A DNA stretch of 64,000 bases from JANMOK01 sp031415055 (GTDB taxonomy: Bacteria > Pseudomonadota > Alphaproteobacteria > Rhodobacterales > Rhodobacteraceae), in contig JANOQZ010000002.1 of the NCBI GenBank assembly GCA_031415055.1, positions 47,603 to 111,602 on the forward strand, written 5' to 3'. Under the pieces are notes generated by a model that saw nothing but the letters and a program-made list of their open reading frames with translations, was not told where the DNA came from and ran no database searches. A program made the translations under genes and the position numbers. How positions within the stretch are numbered: the stretch's first letter is position 1; every line of letters begins with the position of its first letter. This document shows, in pieces, positions 17,174-26,502 of this stretch.

Positions 17174-18154
17174 ATGGCCCTTCCGACCTATGCCGACCCG
17201 TTGGAGCGCATTTGGCACTATGTCTATCTGACCATCTGCACCTTGATCTTCATTTTCCTGATCGCGCCAATCTTGCTGGTGATCCCGCTAAGTTTCAACG
17301 TCGAGCCCTATTTCAGCTTTACCGAGAAGATGCTGAAGCTGGACCCGGAAGGATATTCGCTGCGCTGGTATGATCTGCTGTTGACCTTCGGTATGGCTGC
17401 GCCCGACGGGCCGCGCGGTGGCGCTTGGTGGGCCGATGTCTGGGCCAATTCGACTTGGCTGCGCACGGCAAAAAATTCGATATGGATTGGCCTTTGGGCC
17501 ACGATCCTAGCGACGGTTTTAGGCACGACCGCAGCTCTGGGCCTGTCGCGTCCGGAAATGCCGTGGCGGCGAGCGATCATGGCGATGCTGATTTCGCCGA
17601 TGATCGTGCCGATCATCATCACCGCGACCGGGATGTTTTTCTTTTACTCTGATCCCGGACTATGGCTGCCCTATGTCAGTTTCAGCCCGTTAGATGCCGG
17701 GTTCTATTGGCAGAGTTTTGGCTATCGTCTGACGTCATCATATCTGGGCGTGATCTTGGCTCATACAATGCTGGGCATTCCCTTTGTTATCATCACTGTC
17801 ACCGCGACTTTGGTGGGCTTTGACCATTCGCTGAGCCGGGCGGCGGCCAATCTGGGCGCTTCGCCGCCGGGGGTGTTTTTCAAGGTCATCATGCCGCTGA
17901 TCATGCCGGGGGTAATATCGGGGGCGCTGTTCGCCTTTGTCACCTCGTTTGACGAAGTGGTGGTGGTGCTGTTCATCGCCGGGCCGGAACAGCAGACCAT
18001 CCCGCGCCAGATGTGGAATGGTATCCGTGAGCAGATTTCGCCCGCTATTCTGTCGGTCGCGACGATTCTGGTGATCATCTCGATCGGGTTGCTGGCGACG
18101 GTGGAATTGTTGCGGCGTAGGTCGGAACGGCTTAGGGGCGTGACGCCAAGCTGA
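17174..18154 (+). CDS. ABC transporter permease (PotC-like)
   Basis: 326 residues with six predicted helices, opening WHYVYLTICTLIFIFLIAPI and including the EAA loop AAANLGASPPGVFFKVIMPL IMPGV. It forms the translocation pore with the preceding permease. A segment between TM1 and TM2 (EPYFSFTEKMLKLDPEGYSL, RWYDLL and DGPRGGAWWADVW) is a little longer than in PotC. Last gene of the operon; it ends with a basic cytoplasmic tail RRRSERLRG. Confidence 0.87.
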   Translation: MALPTYADPLERIWHYVYLTICTLIFIFLIAPILLVIPLSFNVEPYFSFTEKMLKLDPEGYSLRWYDLLLTFGMAAPDGPRGGAWWADVWANSTWLRTAKNSIWIGLWATILATVLGTTAALGLSRPEMPWRRAIMAMLISPMIVPIIITATGMFFFYSDPGLWLPYVSFSPLDAGFYWQSFGYRLTSSYLGVILAHTMLGIPFVIITVTATLVGFDHSLSRAAANLGASPPGVFFKVIMPLIMPGVISGALFAFVTSFDEVVVVLFIAGPEQQTIPRQMWNGIREQISPAILSVATILVIISIGLLATVELLRRRSERLRGVTPS

Positions 18155-18336
18155 ATTTTCGCAAACGTGGGGAAACGCACAGTCGCACGGATTTCCGTCG
18201 TGTAGGCTGTGCCAGCGGACGGCTAGGCAACGACCAATGATTGCGTGCAAATTATCGGTTTTTGCGGTAATCTAAAAAAAACTTTAGAAATCTTTCGGGC
18301 GGAGGCAATTTTTAGGACATTCTGGGGAGTTTTGAT

Positions 18337-19791
18337 ATGTCCCTTTCAACCAAAGAGCTTCGCGTTGCGTGGAAAGAATTTGAATGTGCCCGCGATAAAA
18401 TGGTCGCCATTGACTTTGTGGGTGACCGAATACTTGTCGCCCCGCCGACACAAGAGGCTTTTTCGGCGCTTGCGGCGGTGATCGGTCGGCATGGCTACAA
18501 TCTTCGCCTCGACGATACCGACAGTTACAATTGTCGCACTATCACTGGGGGCACGGAGAAAAGCCTGCATTCCTATGGCATTGCCCTAGACATCAACTGG
18601 CATACCAATCCGTTCAAGGACCATTCCGGCAAGCGCAAGCCGGTATTCTCGAATGCTGCCAGCCAGGATGCACGAGCGTTGGACGTGAAAGCGCACAAGG
18701 CCGATACCGATATGACGGAAGCGATGATCAACGACGCGGTTGCAATCTGCACCAAGGGTGGACTGGGCGTGTTTGTTTGGGGTGGAAATTGGCGGTCGAT
18801 TAAGGATGCGATGCATTTCGAGATTACCGTTGCGCCCGCCGACTTGGCGGTTGGTATCGATTGGAGCAGCGTCAACGGGCAAGCAATTGTTGTGCCGCTT
18901 GCTGCAATTCCAAATGTCGCCGCGAACCTAAATCAGCCAAGCGTTGCGGCGGTTGCGCCAAGCGCGGACTATTCCGATGCTTTCCTGCAATGCCATGTGC
19001 TGGTCGAAAAATGGGAAGGCGGTTTCGTCAATGATCCGCAAGACCCCGGTGGGGCGACCAATCTTGGGATCACGCAGGACGAATTGGCGGATTGGCGCGG
19101 GCATTCGGTTTCGGTGCAAGACGTGCGTGATTTGACCCGGGAGGAGGCGCGACGGATTTTTAACGCACATTACTGGCGCCTGTTGCGCTGTGACGAGCTG
19201 CCCCTGCCTTTGGCAATGATGACGTATAATTGCGGGGTCAATTCCGGGCCGTCGCGCGGTGGCAGATTTTTGCAGCGGGCGCTCAATCGGCAGGGTCTTG
19301 CATTGGAGGAAGATGGCAAAATCGGCAAGTTGAGCCTCGATGCAGCGATGGTTGCCGATGTCAAAAAGGCGGTTGCGGATTATGCGGATATTTACGAAGC
19401 GTTTTACCGCAGCCTTTCCACATTCTCGCATTTTGGCAGAGGCTGGATGAACCGGCTGGACGATGTTGAGGCGTCGGCATTAGCTTTTGCCGGGGTTACG
19501 GCACCTTCGTCATTGCTGGCGCTGGGCACAGAGAATTCCATGATTTCAGGAGGACAAGCGATGTCGGATACTACGGGGACGACCATGACTACCATCGACA
19601 AGATGCTGGGTGGTAGCATGATGATGGGCAAGAAGACGCTGAGCGCGGGGGCGGCCTATGCCGGGGTAATGCTGTTGGGCAACACCGATTTACTTGCCGT
19701 CTCCGACACAACATACAACAGCGTTGTGCAGTTGATTGCGCTTTATGGCGGGCTTGGGTTGGCGTCAAAACTGGAAAGGTCTGGGCAGTAA
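18337..19791 (+). CDS. Endolysin-like fusion: M15 peptidase, GH108 N-acetylmuramidase and holin-like tail
   Basis: 484 residues, ATG at 18337 with GGGGAG upstream. Residues about 20-165 resemble VanY/M15 peptidases: SLHSYGIALDINW supplies H78 and D85, and AMHFE supplies H160, the three metal ligands. Residues about 213-375 are a GH108 muramidase: KWEGGFVNDPQDPGGATNLG with catalytic E227, then the peptidoglycan-binding three-helix part around QRALNRQGLALEEDGKIG. The last 90 residues carry two hydrophobic stretches (SAGAAYAGVMLLG and YNSVVQLIALYGGLGLASKL), like the holin-like end of Rhodobacterales holin-associated muramidases. Two wall-cutting activities plus a membrane part in one chain suggest a lysis or wall-remodelling role. 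No phage structural genes surround it. Confidence 0.78.
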   Translation: MSLSTKELRVAWKEFECARDKMVAIDFVGDRILVAPPTQEAFSALAAVIGRHGYNLRLDDTDSYNCRTITGGTEKSLHSYGIALDINWHTNPFKDHSGKRKPVFSNAASQDARALDVKAHKADTDMTEAMINDAVAICTKGGLGVFVWGGNWRSIKDAMHFEITVAPADLAVGIDWSSVNGQAIVVPLAAIPNVAANLNQPSVAAVAPSADYSDAFLQCHVLVEKWEGGFVNDPQDPGGATNLGITQDELADWRGHSVSVQDVRDLTREEARRIFNAHYWRLLRCDELPLPLAMMTYNCGVNSGPSRGGRFLQRALNRQGLALEEDGKIGKLSLDAAMVADVKKAVADYADIYEAFYRSLSTFSHFGRGWMNRLDDVEASALAFAGVTAPSSLLALGTENSMISGGQAMSDTTGTTMTTIDKMLGGSMMMGKKTLSAGAAYAGVMLLGNTDLLAVSDTTYNSVVQLIALYGGLGLASKLERSGQ

Positions 19792-20724
19792 CTAGCCCAA
19801 AACCCACAACCACCCCGCAGCCGTAAAAACGCTGGCGGCGGTGGCGAGAAGGATCGAGCTGGCGGCCACGTCGGTGGCACGGTTGTACATGTTGGCAAAG
19901 ACATAAGCGTTGACGCCGGGGGCCATGGCGGCGGTGACAACGGCGGCGCGGGTGAGGCCGAGGTCGAGGTTGAAGGCGAGGCAAAGCGCGTAGGTCAAGG
20001 CTGGGTGGACGATGAGGGATAGGACGGTGACCATTCCAGCCTCGGCCAGCGAGGCACGCAGGGCATAGCGGGTCAGCATGCCGCCAAGGCCAAAGATAGC
20101 GGCGGGCAGGGCGGCGCGCGACATCATGTCGACAGCGGCAAGGGCTGGGGCGGGGATGATGAGGCCGCTGAGGTTCAGGGCCGCACCGATGAAAATGCCG
20201 ATCATCAGCGAATTGCGGAACATCGAGCGGGCGACGACGACCATGGTTGCTGGCAGGCTGCGCCCGTCGGCGCGGGAAAATTCCATCGCGGTGATGCCAA
20301 GCAGGTAATTGGCCGGCGCGTGCATGGCGATGATGGCAAAGTTGGGTGCCAGCGACGCTTGGCCATAGGCGCGTTCCATGATGGCGAGGCCGAGGAGGAC
20401 CGAGTTGGAGAACAGAGCGGCAAAGCCAATGGCGACGGCCTCGCCAGGGCGGCGGTGGAAAAGATAACGGGCTCCAAGAATGCCAAGTACGAAACTGACC
20501 ACGGAACCTCCGTAGAAAGCGGTCAACAGTCCGGGGTCGAAGGCAGCCTTCAGGTCAAGGTCATAAAGGGCGCGGGCGAGCAGGCAGGGGATGGCGAAGC
20601 CTTGGGTGAAGACCATCAAACCGTCGACATGTTCAAGTTTCAGTAGGCCTGCCCGGGTAGCAAGGTAGCCGGCCGCGATCAACAAAAAGACCGGGATAAC
20701 GACTTCGAGAAGTTGCAGGATCAC
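19792..20724 (-). CDS. AEC-family transporter
   Basis: 310 residues, ten predicted helices in two inverted halves; opens MILQLLEVVIPVFLLIAAGY, contains SNSVLLGLAIMERAYG and AAIFGLGGMLTRY, and ends SILLATAASVFTAAGWLWVL. The auxin efflux carrier family exports organic anions, mostly carboxylates; the substrate here is unknown. The start is a GTG whose GTGA overlaps the stop of the MBL hydrolase gene, so the gene is co-translated as the last member of the long minus-strand operon. It converges on the endolysin-like gene with no gap between the stops. Confidence 0.85.
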   Translation of the reverse strand: MILQLLEVVIPVFLLIAAGYLATRAGLLKLEHVDGLMVFTQGFAIPCLLARALYDLDLKAAFDPGLLTAFYGGSVVSFVLGILGARYLFHRRPGEAVAIGFAALFSNSVLLGLAIMERAYGQASLAPNFAIIAMHAPANYLLGITAMEFSRADGRSLPATMVVVARSMFRNSLMIGIFIGAALNLSGLIIPAPALAAVDMMSRAALPAAIFGLGGMLTRYALRASLAEAGMVTVLSLIVHPALTYALCLAFNLDLGLTRAAVVTAAMAPGVNAYVFANMYNRATDVAASSILLATAASVFTAAGWLWVLG

Positions 20725-21521
20725 AGCGGCAACTCGATGACCATGCCGTCATAGGCGGGGTGGACATGCGGCGGGGTTTCGCGGTCGAGTGTCACATAGT
20801 CGAGGTCGATATGCATGTTGGTCAAAACGGCTTGTTTGGGCTGTGCCCGTGCGATCCATTCAAGCGAACGTTCCAGATGCGCGTGGGTCGGATGCGGTTG
20901 ATAGCGCAGGGCGTCGAGCACCCACCAATCGAGGTTTTCGAGGTAAGCCCAGGATTCTTCATAGATTTCCTCGACATCGGGCAAATAGGCCAACCCGCCG
21001 ATGCGAAAGCCAAGCGCATCGATGTTGCCGTGTTTGACGCGGATCGACTGGAACAGAATGTTGCCACCCGCGCCAGGAATTATGGTGTGACCTTCCAAAG
21101 CGTGCAGTTCGAGAATGGCAGGGTAAGCACTGTGTTCGGGCTGGATGAAGGCATAGCCAAAGCGGGTGATCAGTGAATTGGTCGTGTCACCATTGGCCCA
21201 GACCGGCAGCTTTGCGCGACGGTTGAAGGTGATCTGACGCAGATCATCAAGCCCGTGCACATGGTCGGCGTGTTGATGTGTGTAGATGACGCCATCCAGC
21301 GTCGAAATGCCGGTGCGCAGCAGTTGTTGGCGCATGTCGGGGCTGGTGTCGATCAGGACGCGGGTGGTGCCGGTTGGGGCGATGCGCTCGACCAACATGG
21401 AACAGCGGGTGCGGGTGTTCTTGGGGTTGTCTGGGTCACATGCACCCCAGACGTTGCCAAGGCGGGGAACGCCACCGGAGGAGCCGCAGCCGAGTATGGT
21501 GAAGCGGTAGAGGTCGCTCAT
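20721..21521 (-). CDS. MBL-fold metallo-hydrolase (PhnP/RNase Z-like)
   Basis: 266 residues of the beta-lactamase fold: N-terminal FTILGCGSSGGVPRLGNVWG, metal motif THQHADHVHGLDD (HxHxDH), and later ligands in VKHGNI and HAHLERSLEW. Three cysteines early on resemble the PhnP-like subgroup with an extra structural metal. Such enzymes cleave phosphodiesters or other small esters. It sits directly after tatD with an ATGA overlap (21518-21521), a conserved arrangement in Rhodobacteraceae. The physiological substrate is not known. Confidence 0.85.
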   Translation of the reverse strand: MSDLYRFTILGCGSSGGVPRLGNVWGACDPDNPKNTRTRCSMLVERIAPTGTTRVLIDTSPDMRQQLLRTGISTLDGVIYTHQHADHVHGLDDLRQITFNRRAKLPVWANGDTTNSLITRFGYAFIQPEHSAYPAILELHALEGHTIIPGAGGNILFQSIRVKHGNIDALGFRIGGLAYLPDVEEIYEESWAYLENLDWWVLDALRYQPHPTHAHLERSLEWIARAQPKQAVLTNMHIDLDYVTLDRETPPHVHPAYDGMVIELPL

Positions 21522-22306
21522 GGATGCGCCCGGGTGAATAGGCGATCGAAATTGGCGGTTGTGGCGGCGGCAAAGTCATTGAGGGTTAGGTTGAACAGGG
21601 TCGCACCAACAGCGGCTGTATGGGCCGTATAGGCGGGCTCGTTGCGTTTGCCGCGATAGGGGACTGGGGCGAGATATGGGCTGTCGGTTTCGACAAGAAT
21701 GCGGTCGAGTGGCGAGGCTGCGAAGATGTCGCGCAGGTCTTGCGATTTGGGGAAGGTGACGATGCCCGACATCGACAAATAGAAGCCAAGATCGAGCGCG
21801 GTTCTGGCCAGTTCGGGGCCGGAAGAAAAACAGTGCATGACGCAAGTGTAAGGGCCGTTGGCGTGCTCCTCGGTCAAGATACGGGCCATATCGGCGTCGG
21901 CGGCGCGGGAATGGATAATCAGGGGCAGGCCGGTTTGGCGTGCGGCGGCGATGTGGATGCGCAGGCTGGTTTGTTGGATTTCGGCGGAGTCCGAGGTGTA
22001 GTGATAGTCCAGCCCAGTTTCGCCGATGCCGACGAATTTTGGGTGGTTCGCAAGTTCGATTAGATCGCTGAGAGTGGCCATCGGTTCCTCGGCGGCGTGC
22101 ATCGGGTGGGTTCCGGCGGCCCAGAATACCCCCACGTGTGCCTCGGATATTGCTTGGACTGAGGCTGCGTTTTTAAGCCGCGTGCAGATGGTGACCATCC
22201 GCGTTATGCAAGCAGAACCAGCTCGCGCGACTATTTCAGCGGTCTCGGGGGCGAGATCGGGAAAATCGAGATGGCAGTGGCTGTCAACAAGAACGGGTAG
22301 GGTCAT
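21518..22306 (-). CDS. TatD-family metal-dependent hydrolase/DNase
   Basis: 262 residues from the ATG at 22306; an earlier in-frame start would overlap holB and adds no family sequence. TatD motifs are complete: DSHCHLDFPD, GETGLDYHY, IIHSRAAD, MHCFSS and VETDSPYLAP. The family comprises TIM-barrel metal-dependent 3'-exonucleases and D-aminoacyl-related hydrolases implicated in DNA repair. It follows holB by 13 bases and overlaps the MBL gene by four. Confidence 0.9.
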   Translation of the reverse strand: MTLPVLVDSHCHLDFPDLAPETAEIVARAGSACITRMVTICTRLKNAASVQAISEAHVGVFWAAGTHPMHAAEEPMATLSDLIELANHPKFVGIGETGLDYHYTSDSAEIQQTSLRIHIAAARQTGLPLIIHSRAADADMARILTEEHANGPYTCVMHCFSSGPELARTALDLGFYLSMSGIVTFPKSQDLRDIFAASPLDRILVETDSPYLAPVPYRGKRNEPAYTAHTAAVGATLFNLTLNDFAAATTANFDRLFTRAHP

Positions 22307-22319
22307 AAAATTTTGGTTT

Positions 22320-23426
22320 TCAAACGCTGGATCGGGAAGCCCGTCGCGCGGCGGCGTCAATTTGCAGGAACGTATCAAGGATCACTTGGCCGGGGTCAAG
22401 GTTCACCGCGCGGGCGTGTTGGATACGGGCGGAAAGCATTTGTTCCAGATCGGCCCAAATGCGGGCTTGGGTCGGGGTGTTGGAAAGACGGTTTGCAAGG
22501 TCGCGTTCGCCTTTGGCGGCTTCGGCCTTGGGCGGGTTGCCAGCGCCATTTCGTGCCAGGCGTGACAGCACCAGCGCGATCAGTCGCACGGTCATATCAT
22601 AGCGGCTGGCGTTGGCCGGACCGGTGCATTGGTCACCAAGGGCGATGATCAGACCTCGGTTCATCTTGGGTGCTGAATTGATCAGCGCGGTTATACGTGA
22701 ATAGAGCGCCTGCCCGTCGTCGGCCAGAATGCGGACGGCTTCACCGACCGAACCGGCGGAAAGTTCGGCAAGGGCGGTTTGGTTTTCTTCGGGCGGAAAA
22801 CCGGCGCAATCGAGCGCTGCACCAAGTTTACCGGGGTCGAGCGGTTTCAGTTTAAGTTCCCGACAGCGCGAACGGATGGTCGGCAAAAGCGCAGCAGGTT
22901 GGTGGCAGACCAGCAGGATGATGGCCTTGGCGGGCGGTTCTTCGAGGATTTTCAACAAGGCGTTGGCGGCGGCGGCGTTCAATTCATCGGCTGGATCGAC
23001 AATGGCTACGCGCCAGCCGCCATCGGTGGCGGTCATTTGGAAAAAGCTTTTAAGTTTGCGCACTTCCTCAACGGTGATCTGGGTTTTCAGTTTGCCGGTA
23101 TCTTCGTTGACGGGGCGACGGCAGATGAATAGCTGGCCTTCGCCTTGGGATTTGATGCGCTTGAAAACCGGCGCTTCGGGCGACATATCCAGCGAGGTGG
23201 CATCGGTATTGGCCCCGATCAGGAAACGGGCAATGCGATAGGCGAGGGTAGCTTTACCGACACCTCGCGGGCCGGACAGCATCCAGCCGTGGTGCAGCCG
23301 ACCGCTAGAGAAGGCTTCGAGAAAGCTTTTCTCAGCTTCATCTTGCCCCATCAAGAAAATCGTCTCACGCGGGTGCGGCGCACCATCGACGCAATCGGGT
23401 TCGGGGATGTCTTCGGCATCAGGCAT
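22320..23426 (-). CDS. holB: DNA polymerase III delta' subunit
   Basis: 368 residues from the ATG at 23426. AAA+ clamp-loader features: P-loop SGPRGVGKATLAYRIARFL, Walker B-like IVDPADELNAAAANALLKIL, EEPPAK and the sensor/arginine-finger motif IRSRCREL. Delta' is the stator subunit of the clamp loader that opens the beta ring. Its start overlaps the end of the MFS gene by eight bases. In related genomes holB follows tmk directly; here the exporter gene lies between them. Confidence 0.9.
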   Translation of the reverse strand: MPDAEDIPEPDCVDGAPHPRETIFLMGQDEAEKSFLEAFSSGRLHHGWMLSGPRGVGKATLAYRIARFLIGANTDATSLDMSPEAPVFKRIKSQGEGQLFICRRPVNEDTGKLKTQITVEEVRKLKSFFQMTATDGGWRVAIVDPADELNAAAANALLKILEEPPAKAIILLVCHQPAALLPTIRSRCRELKLKPLDPGKLGAALDCAGFPPEENQTALAELSAGSVGEAVRILADDGQALYSRITALINSAPKMNRGLIIALGDQCTGPANASRYDMTVRLIALVLSRLARNGAGNPPKAEAAKGERDLANRLSNTPTQARIWADLEQMLSARIQHARAVNLDPGQVILDTFLQIDAAARRASRSSV

Positions 23427-24642
23427 GTTGGACGGCCTTCCGGCGTGTGAGCAAGAATGCAATGACGGTTACGGCAAGCAAAATGCCGGCAACAAAAAAC
23501 GCAATGTTGGGCGATTTGATGGGTGCGTTATCGCGCATGAAAAAACCGAATATCTGGCTGAAAAACAGCGAACCAAGGATCATGGCAAGGTTTTGTACCG
23601 AAGCAATGCCGCCTTGCATTTCGCCTTGGGCGTTTTCGGGAACCTCGCGAGAAATCAGGGCAGTGAGGGCGGGATTGGCGAAACCTTCCGGCGAATGCAG
23701 CACCAAAAGGATCAAGACCCACATCAGGTTGGGTGCCAAACCATACGAAAATGCGACAATGGCCCCGACAATCAGCGCGAAAAGAACGGTATTGGATTCG
23801 CCCAACAGCTTGACCACAGGACCGGTCAGTCCGCCTTGCACAGCGGCCATCGTCAGTCCAAAGACCGCAAGGGTAATGCCGATTGTCCCCGCGCTCCAGC
23901 CAAAATTGGCTACTGACCAGAATGGCCAAATGACCGGGTAGACCGACGAGGCGAACATATAGATTGCCATGACGCCGCAAAGTGGAAGCACGCCTTTGTA
24001 GGAAGCAAAAACCTTCAACGCTCCAATCGGGTTGGCGCGGGCCCATTCAAACGGACGACGTTTTTCCGGGACCAAGGTTTCGGGCAGGACGAAGTAACCG
24101 AACGCGAAGTTGGCGGCCGATACTGCGGCGGCAACAAAAAATGGCACGCGCGGGCCAAATTCACCCAGCAGACCGCCAATTGCCGGACCAATGATGAAGC
24201 CAACACCGAAAGCGGCACCCATCATGCCGAAAGCTTTGGCGCGATCTTCGGGGGCAGTAATATCGGCGATGTAGGCATTGGCGATGGTGTAGGATGCGCC
24301 GCACAGGCCTGCGATCAACCGTCCGGCGAACAGCCAGTAAAGATTGGGGGCGAACGCGGTAAGAAGATAGTCAACAGCAAGGCCGAAAACGGCAAGCAAA
24401 AGCAGAGGTCTGCGGCCAAACGCGTCTGACAGGCCGCCCATAGCGGGGCCAAAAAGGAACTGCATGCCGCCGTAAGCCAGGAACAGCCAACCCGCCACGA
24501 CCGAGGCTTGGCCGATGCTGGTGCCGCCGACGGATTGGATAAGTTGTGGCTGGATTGGGATAATCAGGCCAAAACCAACCATATCCAGCAGCACTGTGAT
24601 GAACACGAAAAGGACGGCATTTTTGCCCGGTTTATGGTCCAT
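23419..24642 (-). CDS. TetA/TCR-type MFS drug exporter
   Basis: 407 residues, twelve predicted helices. MFS motif A appears as [19 protein letters not shown] after TM2 and the N-terminus [20 protein letters not shown] has the D-M-x-G-F-G motif of the tetracycline-resistance subgroup (TCR/Tet). Motif C is [16 protein letters not shown] in TM5. It probably exports a drug-like compound by proton antiport; substrate unknown. It lies between tmk and holB, genes usually adjacent, and overlaps holB, so it is expressed with them. Confidence 0.85.
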   Translation of the reverse strand: MDHKPGKNAVLFVFITVLLDMVGFGLIIPIQPQLIQSVGGTSIGQASVVAGWLFLAYGGMQFLFGPAMGGLSDAFGRRPLLLLAVFGLAVDYLLTAFAPNLYWLFAGRLIAGLCGASYTIANAYIADITAPEDRAKAFGMMGAAFGVGFIIGPAIGGLLGEFGPRVPFFVAAAVSAANFAFGYFVLPETLVPEKRRPFEWARANPIGALKVFASYKGVLPLCGVMAIYMFASSVYPVIWPFWSVANFGWSAGTIGITLAVFGLTMAAVQGGLTGPVVKLLGESNTVLFALIVGAIVAFSYGLAPNLMWVLILLVLHSPEGFANPALTALISREVPENAQGEMQGGIASVQNLAMILGSLFFSQIFGFFMRDNAPIKSPNIAFFVAGILLAVTVIAFLLTRRKAVQHA

Positions 24643-24693
24643 TCTACCCCTCGATTGGCGGCCTTTGGCGATAACATTTCTGCTGTGGTCAAG

Positions 24694-25320
24694 CTATGGG
24701 GAATGCGTTGGCGGTAGCTTTGTTATGACATGTTGCAGAATTTGTTCGGCCAGCGACCGCATATCTTGCCCGCCATCGAATGTGGCGAAGCGCGTTGGGC
24801 TGGCTTGGGCGAGGTCGTGATACCCGTCGCGTTGTTTTTGCTGGAACGCCAGTCCCATTTCTTCAAACCGATCCTCGCCGGATTTGCGGGCCAGTCCGCG
24901 ATTGAGCGCGGTTGCAGGATCCATGTCGATGAGGATGACCAGATCGGGCTCTAGGCCGATAAGCCGTTTGTGGATGATTTCGGCGCTTTCGCGCATTTCC
25001 GGGCTGGTCGCCCCTTGGTACAGGCGCGTTGTGTCGGCGAAGCGGTCGCAGATAACGATTTTGCCTGCGCTCAATGCGGGTTGGATCGTGCGTTCTACGT
25101 GGTCGCGGCGGGCGGCATTGAACAAAAGCAGTTCGGTTTCCGGCGACCAGCGACCGGGATCACCGCGCAAGACGAGTGCGCGAATTTCCTCGGCACCCGG
25201 TGAACCGCCGGGTTCGCGGGTGAGGACAACTTCGTGGCCAAGGTCGCGCAGACTTTCCGCCAACAAACGGGCCTGAGTCGATTTGCCAGACCCATCGATG
25301 CCTTCGAAAGTGATGAACAT
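24694..25320 (-). CDS. tmk: Thymidylate kinase
   Basis: 208 residues: P-loop FEGIDGSGKSTQARLLAESL, TREPGGSPGAEEIRALVLRG, the DR motif CDRFADTTRLYQGAT and a LID segment RKSGEDRFE. It phosphorylates dTMP to dTDP for DNA synthesis. Upstream dac ends four bases before its start, so translation is likely coupled. Length and motifs are normal. Confidence 0.95.
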   Translation of the reverse strand: MFITFEGIDGSGKSTQARLLAESLRDLGHEVVLTREPGGSPGAEEIRALVLRGDPGRWSPETELLLFNAARRDHVERTIQPALSAGKIVICDRFADTTRLYQGATSPEMRESAEIIHKRLIGLEPDLVILIDMDPATALNRGLARKSGEDRFEEMGLAFQQKQRDGYHDLAQASPTRFATFDGGQDMRSLAEQILQHVITKLPPTHSP

Positions 25321-25324
25321 GGGG

Positions 25325-26494
25325 TTAGTTCGATACCTGCGATTTGAGGCTGATCACCTTGTCACCCAATATCTGCGCACTGGCGTTGACGCGGGCCAGA
25401 AAGCCACCGCGGCCCACCGATTTGGCGGCAACCAGCGGGAAGCTGCGTTCGCCCATATCGGGGATATCGAGGACGAGTTTGGCGATTTCCTGACCGGCTT
25501 CTATGGGTGCTTCCACCGGCCCTCTATAGACGACATGGGCTACAATCTTGTCACCGATGCCGGAAGGGACCAGAATTGAAAGGTCGCCTTCGGTCACCAG
25601 ATTTACCCGGTCTTCGGTGCCAAGCCAGACTTCGGCTTGGGAAACCACATCATCACCCTTGTAAAGCAGGTGCTCTTCAAACGAGCGAAACGCCCAAGTG
25701 ACCAACCGTTCGGCCTCTTCGGAGCGTTGTTGCATTGATGTAAGGCCGGTGATGACAAAGGTAATGCGACGATCCCCCTGTTTGGCGGAGCCGACCAAGC
25801 CATATCCCGCTTCTTCGGTATGGCCGGTTTTCAATCCATCGGCACCGATGCCGAGATAAAGCAGTGGGTTGCGGTTTTCTTGCTTGATGCCTTCCCAAGT
25901 GAATTCGGTATGACCGAAATAGGGGTAATATTCGGGGAAATCGCGGATCAGTGCCGTGGCAACGGTGACCAGATCGCGGGCCGACATCTTCTGGCTAGGG
26001 TCGGGCCAGCCGGTGGAATTGGAGAAATGGGAGTTGGTCATACCCAATTTCGCCGCCTTGTTGTTCATGAGGTCGGCGAAAGCCTCTTCAGAACCCGAGA
26101 TGGCTTCGGCAAACACGATGCAGGCGTCATTGCCAGATTGCACGATAACGCCGTGGATCAGGTCTTCGACTTTGATCGAGGTGCCGACTTGGGTGAACAT
26201 TTTGGAACCTTGCATGTTCCAAGCTTTTTCACTGACGGGAAGCATGGCATCCATCGTCAGGCGACCCTGTTTCAGCGCCTCAAACACCAGATAAATCGTC
26301 ATCAATTTCGACATCGATGCCGGGGGCATCAATACATCGGCGTTTTTTTCCATCAAGACCATGCCGGTGTTGTGGTCCACGACCAATGCTTCACGTGCGG
26401 CGGTATCGAGCGCCACAGCCTGTTGCGGCAAGGCCGTTGCTGTGCAGCCGGCAACGACGGTGAGAATGACAGCAAGGGTGGCGCGAAAGATCAT
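25325..26494 (-). CDS. D-alanyl-D-alanine carboxypeptidase (PBP5/6 family, S11)
   Basis: 389 residues. Signal peptide MIFRATLAVILTVVAGCTAT; the VVAGC could be a lipobox. Catalytic motifs: S60-M-S-K63, S120-G-N and a KTG in GLKTGHTEEAGYG. A C-terminal beta domain (residues about 280-385) is typical of DacA/DacC enzymes that trim the pentapeptide terminal D-Ala. No obvious amphipathic C-terminal anchor is present, which would fit lipid anchoring at the N-terminus. It is eight bases downstream of the SPOR gene. Confidence 0.9.
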   Translation of the reverse strand: MIFRATLAVILTVVAGCTATALPQQAVALDTAAREALVVDHNTGMVLMEKNADVLMPPASMSKLMTIYLVFEALKQGRLTMDAMLPVSEKAWNMQGSKMFTQVGTSIKVEDLIHGVIVQSGNDACIVFAEAISGSEEAFADLMNNKAAKLGMTNSHFSNSTGWPDPSQKMSARDLVTVATALIRDFPEYYPYFGHTEFTWEGIKQENRNPLLYLGIGADGLKTGHTEEAGYGLVGSAKQGDRRITFVITGLTSMQQRSEEAERLVTWAFRSFEEHLLYKGDDVVSQAEVWLGTEDRVNLVTEGDLSILVPSGIGDKIVAHVVYRGPVEAPIEAGQEIAKLVLDIPDMGERSFPLVAAKSVGRGGFLARVNASAQILGDKVISLKSQVSN

Positions 26495-26502
26495 GGGTGA
26501 CC

